A stretch of 14,286 nt of DNA from Martensiomyces pterosporus. Lineage: Eukaryota > Kickxellomycota > Kickxellomycetes > Kickxellales > Kickxellaceae. The DNA lies in the NCBI GenBank assembly GCA_025201845.1, contig MU603969.1, positions 126,300 through 140,585 on the forward strand. The letters are read 5' to 3'. The position numbers and the translations under genes were made by a program. Shown here piece after piece: positions 8,567-14,286 of the stretch; position 1 is the first letter of the stretch; each line of letters starts with the position of its first letter. The notes under the pieces are model-generated. The model was not told the DNA's origin and made no database searches. It worked only from the letters and a program-made list of their open reading frames with translations.

Positions 8567-8725
8567 ACCAAGGGCTGGCTCCTGCGCCCATGCCACCCCC
8601 TCGCGCTGCGACCCTCTACTGGATTAGGTGTAGTACCACCGAGCCAAAACTGCTGGCGCCCAGGGATGATACCCCTCCATGTTCCCATTCTCACACCCCC
8701 AACAAAACCAGCGAGGCTTGCTGCT

Positions 8726-8787
8726 ATTGGCTGTCTGTGGATGGCACTGCCAATCAAAGAGCGATCCTCCCAAGGCGCTCCGCCAAT
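8726..8787. promoter_or_regulatory. Cluster of three CCAAT boxes upstream of SHMT
   Basis: CCAAT pentamers occur at 8726-8730 (minus strand), 8750-8754 and 8783-8787 (both plus strand), about 160-230 nt upstream of the SHMT TATA element. CCAAT boxes bind the HAP/NF-Y complex in either orientation. Three in about 60 bases just upstream of a TATA box is a plausible proximal promoter. Confidence 0.5.
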
Positions 8788-9006
8788 CAGACGCGGTGTT
8801 CACCGTAATGGCTCTGTAAACTCACACCCGCGGAGCTCAGATGGAGCGGCAGGTTAGGTGTTAGGTAGACGTGTGGTATGTTCAAGTTGAAGCGGCAGCA
8901 GGCGCTGCTGGTAGAAGCGGGATTTACAGGAAAAGCATGTGAGTGAAAGTTAGAATAGGGGCTAGGCCGGTGCGGCCAACGAAGGCGCAGCAGAGACGCG
9001 TGCGTG

Positions 9007-9756
9007 CTAGTTTGCCTCGTCAGCAGCCACGTACTCCTCGAGCAGCCTCTGGCACTCGGCAAGCAGCGCCTCGTTCTCCCTCAGCTCCTGCGCCAGCCGC
9101 TTGTTGTCGGCAATAACGCCGTCCATGTCGTCTTGCGGAACGCGCGTCTCGATAAGTTCGTCGATGCGTGACTCCTGCTCCTTGATAAGCGCATCCTTCT
9201 CGCGCAGCCTATCCTCCGCAGCCTTGAGCTCCGATTTTGTCTCCAGCAGCTGGTGCCTGAGCGTAATAACCTCCGTCTCCGATTTCTTGGCCCTTGCCAT
9301 GAGCAGCGCCACCTCCTGCTGGCCAGCATTCTGTGGCGACGAAGCATTTGGCTTGCTGGGCCGCGTCGATTCTGGCGATGCCCCACTATCCTCGCCACCC
9401 GCCTTACCGCGCTGCTGCTGCTGCTGTTGGTTGTCGCTCAGACTAGAGGCCTTTGCTGACAGCTTCTTGTCCATCTCTGTTTGCGGATTGGTAGTAAACG
9501 TGTCTGCTGAAAACGGGTTGTTGATATCAAGGGAGATTGGGCCATCGTCTCCGCCCCTGGCCAGCTTCTTGGCCTCCTTCTCGGCCCCAAGCACCTGCGG
9601 CGCCGTGTGGTTGAGCGTGTTGGGCGACTGCACCGACAGCGCGCCCTTGCGCTTGTTGGTTGCCGCTGTCTTCTGCTTGTGGAATGTCTCGTTCAATCTT
9701 GCACGCGCACTCAGCCTCAGTGCCTCTGAATGCACAACCGGGCGATTCTCGCTCAT
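9007..9756 (-). CDS. Coiled-coil protein of unknown function (249 aa)
   Basis: I do not recognise a family. The start ATG at 9756 (product begins MSENRPVVHS) has A at -3; the frame is open further upstream, but that extension is hydrophobic, Cys/Phe-rich and lies in what looks like a leader with a splice acceptor. In the product, residues 1-70 are basic and polar, 70-145 are low-complexity and probably disordered (a six-Gln run at about 110-115, then Ser/Pro/Asn-rich), and 147-245 form a heptad-rich coiled coil with a break around 205-212 (RVPQDDMDG). There is no signal peptide or membrane span in this model. The arrangement suggests a self-associating or adaptor protein, for example of the cytoskeleton or a scaffold, but this is only inference from structure. 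Confidence 0.75.
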   Translation of the reverse strand: MSENRPVVHSEALRLSARARLNETFHKQKTAATNKRKGALSVQSPNTLNHTAPQVLGAEKEAKKLARGGDDGPISLDINNPFSADTFTTNPQTEMDKKLSAKASSLSDNQQQQQQRGKAGGEDSGASPESTRPSKPNASSPQNAGQQEVALLMARAKKSETEVITLRHQLLETKSELKAAEDRLREKDALIKEQESRIDELIETRVPQDDMDGVIADNKRLAQELRENEALLAECQRLLEEYVAADEAN

Positions 9757-10011
9757 GATGCAAAACGCAGCTCCAGTAACGGAAAGCAGAACAAACGAAC
9801 TGGGATAGTAAGAGAGCAGGACTTGATGCTGAAAGGCAAGAAAACAAGAAAACGCGGGCACGAAGAAAGAAAGCAGGGGGCAGCGAAACGCGACAGCAGT
9901 CCTCAGAAAACACGAGCTGTTTACATTATTCTCACAGCCACACGAGAATGTCATGTGACCGACTCGGAGTCAGCGGCAGCAGCCGAGCCTTGCTTCGCAG
10001 TAGCCCAGACA
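9757..10011 (-). promoter_or_regulatory. Leader of the coiled-coil gene with a candidate 5'-UTR intron; 3' flank of DPH7
   Basis: On the minus strand a long pyrimidine tract ends in TTTCAG (AG at 9829-9830), a strong 3' splice-site pattern 73 nt before the ATG. A GTAAAC donor-like site with GT at 9923-9924 would give a 96-nt intron, similar to the confirmed ones. This would remove much of the in-frame hydrophobic extension and supports the ATG at 9756. Confidence 0.35.
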
Positions 10012-11178
10012 TTATTCCTGGGCTGCGCTTGGGCGACGCCACAGGTGGAACAGGTGGTCGTAGAAGGAGCAAGTGCCGACCAGCCATCCCTTTGCGCGGT
10101 CGGCGGAGCTCTGGTGCTGGCACCAGTCAGCGCCGTACGCAATCGAGCCGTGCTCCATGAACGACGTGCTCGTATCAATGCCGACTGTTGGCCTGCCTGC
10201 CTCGGGTAACGGAGCGCGCTCCGCAGCTTGCAGGCCAGCAACGGACACGTCGAGGATATGGAATCCACCGTACATTCCAGCGACAAGCAGCTGCGTCGGC
10301 TCCTCGGGGTGCCACTTGAGTCGCCAAACACCCCCGCCAACGTTGTACTCGGCCAAAGGCGCGCGCATCGAGCGCGTATCCCAAATCATCACGCTCTCGT
10401 CGTAGCTGCCAGTGGCCAGCATGTGCTGGCGGTGGAAGTTTGAGTGAATGCTGCACACCCCAGCCATGTGCCTCTTCGAGGTGAAAATGGGCGCGGCACC
10501 AACGGGGTCCATACGCATATCCCAGCCCTTGAACTTTGCATCGTCGCCGCCAGAGTAAACCACCGACGTGTTCCAGTAATCAAACGACGTGATCCACGCT
10601 TCAAAGTCGTGTGCGTGCCAAGGCTCGCCGCTCTCGATCTGGGACTCTCTGAGCTTTAGCAAGCGCACGGTACCGTCGCTCTGAGACGCAACAATGTCCG
10701 GGCTGTTGCTTTGCTGCAGCCGATTGGACCAGTCCAGCGAGATGCACATGCTGCCGTCGGAGGTTGGGCCCGATGTGCTGCACACGGGGGACAGAAACTC
10801 GCTGTCGCTGCTGTTGTTGGCAGCATAGATGGACAGCTCGCCGTCGGCGCAAGCAACTCCGACAAGCGCCCTGTCGCTGACCTTGTTGTAGCTCCACTTG
10901 ACATCGAATACCGCGCTTGTCTCGATCCGCTGCTGCTCGACCACAGCCATTTCACCATCCTCTCTATTGACCGCGTCACACACATAGAGCCGCCCGACTC
11001 GCTTAGCGTCTGCGGAAGTCAGCCCTTGGTCCTCGCTACCGGTAACGTCGGCCTCACTGCCGTTCTTCAAAAGCTGGTATGTGCCGATCAGAAACCGCTG
11101 CGGGTGCTCGAATGGATAGAACTCGACGCAGTCCGAGCTGAACACAGGGTCAAACGATGCCAGCGACCTAGGATTCAT
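10012..11178 (-). CDS. DPH7: Diphthine methyltransferase (methylesterase) DPH7, WD40 protein
   Basis: DPH7 (WDR85; Rrt2 in yeast) removes a methyl group from methylated diphthine on elongation factor 2, the step before final amidation to diphthamide. The intronless product is 388 aa. Diagnostic stretches are FSSDCVEFYP (13-22), IGTYQL (31-36), HAHDFEAWITSFDYW (188-202), YSGGDDAKFKGWDMR (208-222), TSKRHMAGVCSIHS (233-246), LATGSYDESVMIWDTR (254-269), GGGVWRLKWHP (281-291), YGADW (348-352) and the C-terminal TCSFYDHLFHLW (369-380). These follow human DPH7 blade by blade. It is shorter than the human protein (452 aa) mainly because the loop between YGADW and TCSFYDH is short. The ATG at 11178 has G at -3. 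It acts in the cytoplasm. Confidence 0.95.
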   Translation of the reverse strand: MNPRSLASFDPVFSSDCVEFYPFEHPQRFLIGTYQLLKNGSEADVTGSEDQGLTSADAKRVGRLYVCDAVNREDGEMAVVEQQRIETSAVFDVKWSYNKVSDRALVGVACADGELSIYAANNSSDSEFLSPVCSTSGPTSDGSMCISLDWSNRLQQSNSPDIVASQSDGTVRLLKLRESQIESGEPWHAHDFEAWITSFDYWNTSVVYSGGDDAKFKGWDMRMDPVGAAPIFTSKRHMAGVCSIHSNFHRQHMLATGSYDESVMIWDTRSMRAPLAEYNVGGGVWRLKWHPEEPTQLLVAGMYGGFHILDVSVAGLQAAERAPLPEAGRPTVGIDTSTSFMEHGSIAYGADWCQHQSSADRAKGWLVGTCSFYDHLFHLWRRPSAAQE

Positions 11179-11443
11179 GGCTGTTGTCTAAATGGAGGTA
11201 TCCAGTAATAGCCTGATGCCGGTGATAAGGAAGATACACAGACGGAGAGGGCATGCGAAGGGGGTAGAGAAATTGCCAGCCATGCAAGCCCTTGGTTGGG
11301 TGCAACGTCTTATCCGGCGCCCCTTGTGGGTGTGCATGTCTCACTGCTAGCTCCGACACACAACCTGCTTGATGGTACAGCTAGAAATTGTAGAAATGTG
11401 TATTATTTACACGCGTAACAACAGGCGAAGAGTAGGGAGTCGC

Positions 11444-12457
11444 TCAGGCGCTGTCTATGTTTGCCCTGTCTTTACTCTTCTTGTGCTTTTTGCTCTTTGG
11501 GTCATCAGATTGCTTCTCGTCCGACTTTGAGCGCTTGGACTTTTTGCTCTTCTCCTTCTTGTCCTTCTTGTCCTTCTTGTCCTTCTTGTCCTTCTTTTCG
11601 CTCTTGTCCTTCTTGTGCTTGCTTGATCTCTTCCTCTCACCCTTCTCTGGTTTGTCTGCCTTGTCCTTGCTGCGCTTGCGTTTCTTTTCTGACGATGGTC
11701 TCATGGACTCCGTTAGCTTGCCGTTTAGCGCTGCCTCAATCATCGCCACTACTTCTGGCCTAGGCATCCCGTCGCCAGAAACCCTAGCCAGCTTGCCATT
11801 CTGCTCGGCGCGTGCACCCTTGCGCGCCATCCGGCCCTCACAAGCCGCAAACAATTCAGCATCGGAAATGCTGCTACCCAAGTGGACGTTTCCATCCCGC
11901 ACCAGCCTTGTGCGATCAACAGGGCCCGATGCCGCCGCTGAATCAACAGCCGGCGTACTAGTTCCAGATCGGTTAGCCGGAGTGGCTGCGCTCGATGCGC
12001 TCGCCGATTTGACAAACATTCCTTGGTACTCCGATATCGTGTCCTTCTCTGCTGCAGCCATGTCCAGCTTGGTTTGGAATTCAGCTTCCTCCTTGCTCAG
12101 CTGCTCCCTGTCGCTATCCACGCCTTCCTGCGGCGTGCCTGTGCCGCTGGATGCCACGTTGACTGTCGCCTTGTTGTAGAGATGGTCCCACCAGTTGCTG
12201 TTCCACTGGTTTGCGTCAGATCCGATGCCTCGGTTGTCCGTCCGCCGCGACACTGTGATCGCCCGCGTAATGCCCGCCTTGTCCTTGCCAAGACCCTCTC
12301 CTCTATAGAAATGTTAGAGCAGCTCGCAGCAATACGCCGTTAGTTTGCTGGTCTGGGGCAGGGCTAGCATGCATGCCAAACCTTGGACCTTTCGCATATT
12401 GGCTTACTTTTTCCAGCCGTACTTGGCCAGCTGCTTCTCTGCAAAGCTCATAACCAT
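11444..12457 (-). CDS. GPATCH4: G-patch domain protein, GPATCH4-like (two exons)
   Basis: Exon 1 is 12408-12457 and exon 2 is 11444-12302, giving 302 aa. Splicing AAAAA|GTAAGC to CTATAG|A reconstructs the G-patch core YGWKKGEGLGKDKAGITRAI at 13-32. Next come the GPATCH4 hallmark NWWDHLYNK (53-61) and a second conserved block DAELFAACEGRMARKGAR (164-181), then a long Lys-rich tail (about 223-294) typical of nucleolar proteins. Human GPATCH4 is a nucleolar protein linked to rRNA modification; G-patch proteins generally activate DEAH-box helicases. The first ATG at 12457 has G at -3 and G at +4; a second in-frame ATG at 12451 is also usable. The middle (about 105-150) is Ser/Ala/Thr-rich and probably disordered. 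A PINX1/PXR1-type protein is an alternative, but the NWWDHLYNK and ACEGR blocks favour GPATCH4. Confidence 0.9.
11552..11596 (-). repeat. 9-bp coding minisatellite in the GPATCH4 tail
   Basis: Four exact copies of GTCCTTCTT (plus strand, 11561-11596) follow one variant copy. They encode repeated Lys-Lys-Asp units in the basic tail. Frame is kept whatever the copy number. Confidence 0.9.
12303..12407 (-). other. GPATCH4 intron (105 nt, phase 2)
   Basis: Donor GTAAGC, branch site CTCTAACA and acceptor CTATAG. Splicing joins the two halves of the G-patch in frame. Confidence 0.93.
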
Positions 12458-12811
12458 TGCTGCTTGCGAATGAACCTGCGTATTAAATGCCGTGAACTAG
12501 AAAATGCCTTTGAGGGAAGCGAAAAACGCACACCAGCAAAAAGCCTTTTTGGTGCTGCATCGAGCGGCGCTTGGCCAAGCGAGAGAGGAAGAAAAAAAAC
12601 GAAGGCGAGCTGCGATCGATCAGCTCTGATCACCAGGCGCCTTATCCACAGCTCGTGAAAGCGTCGCAGGCGTGGAAACCCATGGCCACAATCTCGGCTG
12701 GCTTGAATTCCGTTCGCTTTCTTGTCTTTGATTTCGAACTCAACCTGTGTTCTTTCAGCTCTATATATTTTTAAAACAGATTCAAGTCGCCTTCAGCTTC
12801 AAACTATCGCA
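12458..12811. promoter_or_regulatory. Divergent promoter region between GPATCH4 and COX7A
   Basis: The 354 bases between two diverging ATGs should hold both promoters. A TATATATT at 12762-12769, 43 nt before the COX7A ATG, is a candidate TATA element for the plus-strand gene and would imply a very short leader. No comparable TATA is evident for GPATCH4. No ORF here resembles a known protein. Confidence 0.5.
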
Positions 12812-13184
12812 ATGGGTGTTCTTAACAAGCAGCGTTTCTACCAGGTGCGTGCACAAGCACATATGGCGCTTATCAGCTGCTAGCGTTCGACAGAGAAATC
12901 GGCAACAAGCAGCTCTAATCGTGCACTGATTCGAAAGCGATATATGTTTCTGCCTAGTTCCAGCAGCTGGCAACGGGAAAGCCTTGTTCTTACTAACACC
13001 CGCCACCGTATCATTCGCCTTTTGCATTTGCATGTTAATTTTGTAGACTGGCGGCCACCAGCCCATCTACCTGCGCACTAGCGGCTCTCGCCTTGCCGTT
13101 AAGGGCATCTACGGTCTTGTCATCGGCGGCACCCTTCTGTCGCTCTTCAACCTCGGCAGACTCATCGGCGGCAAGAAGCCATAA
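12812..13184 (+). CDS. COX7A: Cytochrome c oxidase subunit VIIa-like small membrane protein (two exons)
   Basis: Exons 12812-12844 (11 codons) and 13047-13184 give a 56-aa protein. The join is CAG|GTGCGT to TTTTGTAG|ACT. The sequence LNKQRFYQTGGHQPIYLR, then SGSRLAVKGIYG and one hydrophobic span (about 30-48: IYGLVIGGTLLSLFNLGRL) and the GGKKP end, matches the layout of COX7A: a short matrix N-terminus with a Q-x-F/Y-Q...P-hydrophobic-L motif, one transmembrane helix and a basic tail. It would be a nuclear-encoded accessory subunit of respiratory complex IV in the mitochondrial inner membrane. There is no long presequence, as is usual for small subunits. The ATG has G at -3 and G at +4. Because the protein is so short, another small mitochondrial membrane subunit cannot be excluded. 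Confidence 0.78.
12845..13046 (+). other. COX7A intron (202 nt, phase 0)
   Basis: Donor GTGCGT, acceptor TTTTGTAG and a perfect TACTAAC branch-site match at 12991-12997. The branch-to-acceptor distance of about 50 nt is long but allowed. Confidence 0.88.
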
Positions 13185-13333
13185 AGCGTGCTGGCTAACA
13201 TGGCATCAGTCTTTGCTTTCTTCATTTCGATATAGCCGTTTTCCTAAGCCCCACGTGCTTTGAGAAGTTATTCAGCCTGCGTTTTCGGCCTTTAGATATA
13301 ACGCTTTCATACTAGACATCACCTGCACCATTG

Positions 13334-13767
13334 CTATGGCACGTCGCGCTGGTAGCCACCGCTGGGCATGCAGACTGGCCCGCGATGCATGGCCGATATC
13401 TGAGTGCCTTTGGCTCCAGAGCCTGTTGATTTGATTGCCCAGATCCCTGTGGAATTAGCTGGTGGGATCAGGTGAATATGCGAGGCCAACACTAAAGCAG
13501 CTCCAAGACCCAAAGCTAAACTAGCTAACCGAATCTTGGCTACCTTCCTCGGGGAACTGACATCCCAGTATGGAAAGGGATGGACCTCTGGTGCTGGGTC
13601 AGCCGCGCTCAGCGCGCCTGATGCACCAGAGAACCCGCCGCTGTATGAACATGCTGCTGCTACTGTAAACGAGCAGGCTGCATGGAGATCCCCTCTCTTG
13701 TTAACTCGGATCACGCGGGTGCATGGAGATAATGGATCTATTGTGCCGCCATTGCTCGCTTGTGCTC
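13334..13767 (-). CDS. Possible terminal exon of an unknown membrane protein
   Basis: A 143-codon frame open from a good 3' splice site to a TAG at 13334-13336. The acceptor (TTGCTTTGCAG, AG at 13768-13769) has a CTAAT branch-like site about 14 nt upstream. No ATG opens the frame, so it would need an upstream exon, probably at or beyond 13870, where a second acceptor-like TTTTTTTACAG is seen. The product has a likely membrane segment (IRLASLALGLGAALVLAS) preceded by HPFPYWDVSSPRK and followed by a polar tail. I recognise no family. A plus-strand frame (13536-13781, no ATG) overlaps it, so one or both may be chance. Confidence 0.22.
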
Positions 13768-13867
13768 CTGCAAAGCAATGATTAGCAGTGCAGATATTTG
13801 ATTGTGGACCATGGAGAACAGAGATCGTGTGAGAGCAGGCTGCCAGACATCCGGCAATATGAAGAGC

Positions 13868-13890
13868 GGTGCTGTAAAAAAACAGCCACC
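13868..13890. repeat. Hairpin-forming inverted repeat around an A/T run
   Basis: GGTGCTGT and ACAGCCACC flank a run of A residues (plus strand); the arms pair with one bulged base. It sits just left of the reverse-transcriptase-like remnant. On the minus strand it also looks like a pyrimidine-AG splice acceptor. Confidence 0.4.
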
Positions 13891-13894
13891 CTAG

Positions 13895-14101
13895 GCAGCA
13901 CCTCGCATCTCATTGCATTTATGGTGTGGTTCGCAGTTCGCATTCACACATGGTCTAGTGCATTTTACAGTAGTCCAGGGTGTGCCAACATCCAGCACCA
14001 CTTTATGCCAGAAGGGCATATGGATGGGCAGCAGCAATGCTGACACATGCACACACATCGAGGACGGGCAAGCGGAGCATATGCACATTTTTAATGTGTA
14101 G
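13895..14101 (+). pseudogene. Possible decayed reverse-transcriptase zinc-binding (zf-RVT-like) remnant
   Basis: A plus-strand frame without an ATG reads THGLVHF, then QGVPTS, L..KGIWMGSS, then DTCTHIEDG and AEHMHIFNV before a TAG at 14099-14101. This follows the pattern seen at the C-terminal end of non-LTR reverse transcriptases: a W/F...HG...PT block, a GI block, then C-x2-C...E-x2-H-[hydrophobic]-F-x2-C. Here the first Cys is present, the second position is Ile, E-x2-H-I-F is intact, and the last Cys position is the stop codon. The frame downstream (ISEWEARATQ...) remains open for a while. If correct it is an old broken retroelement tail. The match is by eye only. Confidence 0.33.
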
Positions 14102-14286
14102 ATCTCCGAATGGGAAGCAAGAGCGACGCAGCACAAACAAATGAGCTGGGTGCCTTGTCTCGCTGGTTGCTGCTCTTCTTTCAAAACGTGCAGAACCAAC
14201 ATTGCTGTGCCAAGCATACAGGTGGTGCCCATTTTGCATACGAGTTGCATGCTTTTCTTGTGCTGATAATCTCTGGTACAGCTGGA

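Larger units (their letters stand above)
8444..9006. other. Intergenic region: SHMT promoter and 3' flank of the coiled-coil gene
   Basis: No gene is seen in these 563 bases; ORFs here are short, unlike any family I know, and conflict between strands. The left part is the purine-rich (plus strand) SHMT leader, the middle carries the TATA and CCAAT elements, and the right part should be the 3' UTR of the gene at 9007. Confidence 0.6.
13185..14286. other. 1.1-kb right flank without a secure gene
   Basis: After the COX7A stop I find no gene I can name. Both strands have modest ORFs, most lacking ATG starts. Codon bias is weaker than in the genes to the left. Two candidates are listed separately: a minus-strand ORF (13334-13767) and a plus-strand reverse-transcriptase-like remnant (13895-14101). 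The first roughly 150 bases should be the COX7A 3' UTR. The composition suggests an accessory or decayed region. Confidence 0.55.

Noticed and set aside
8853..8867. Two GTTAGGT units resembling telomeric repeat
   Set aside because: Only two copies inside an intergenic region flanked by housekeeping genes; too short to indicate a telomere or interstitial array.
14084..14098. CACATT-TTT-AATGTG perfect short inverted repeat
   Set aside because: A 6-bp stem with a 3-nt loop is too small to assign as a terminator or element end without other support.
13891..14250. 119-codon Cys-rich minus-strand ORF starting at an ATG
   Set aside because: The Cys are irregularly spaced, no signal peptide or domain is visible, and it lies opposite the reverse-transcriptase-like frame. 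I could not support it as a gene.
1..14286. tRNA, rRNA, CRISPR arrays or bacterial-type systems
   Set aside because: No tRNA B-box with matching A-box, no rRNA-like stretch and no regularly spaced repeats were seen; the spliced genes show the DNA is eukaryotic.

Overview
The window reads as gene-dense nuclear DNA of a fungus, probably an early-diverging lineage. Supporting signs are short GT-AG introns (97-220 nt) with CTAAC-type branch sites, short intergenic gaps, strong G/C preference at third codon positions, and a set of housekeeping genes typical of opisthokonts. A CARM1-type arginine methyltransferase and a PPIL3-type cyclophilin, neither found in budding yeast, point away from Saccharomycotina. 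Lineage is inferred from gene content only.

Layout. Positions 1-783 hold a small unrecognised minus-strand ORF (65-394) and a gene-poor stretch. From 784 to 12457 seven genes lie head to tail on the minus strand: UTP14 (784-3915), a CARM1/PRMT4-like methyltransferase (4216-5859, one intron), PPIL3-like cyclophilin (6009-6509), cytosolic serine hydroxymethyltransferase (6717-8443, two introns), an unrecognised coiled-coil protein (9007-9756), DPH7 (10012-11178) and a GPATCH4-like G-patch protein (11444-12457, one intron). The direction then switches: a 354-bp divergent promoter region separates GPATCH4 from a plus-strand COX7A-like gene (12812-13184, one intron). The last 1.1 kb (13185-14286) has no secure gene. 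It holds a minus-strand ORF behind a good 3' splice site and a plus-strand stretch resembling a decayed reverse-transcriptase zinc-binding tail.

The genes are individually transcribed eukaryotic units, not an operon. Loose themes are ribosome and translation biology (UTP14 in 18S rRNA processing, GPATCH4 in the nucleolus, DPH7 on eEF2) and one-carbon/methyl metabolism (SHMT, CARM1, DPH7), plus splicing (PPIL3) and respiration (COX7A). I did not find a convincing new biological system. The points most worth checking are the CARM1-like enzyme that seems to lack its N-terminal PH-like domain, the possible retroelement relic at the right end, and the unassigned coiled-coil gene.
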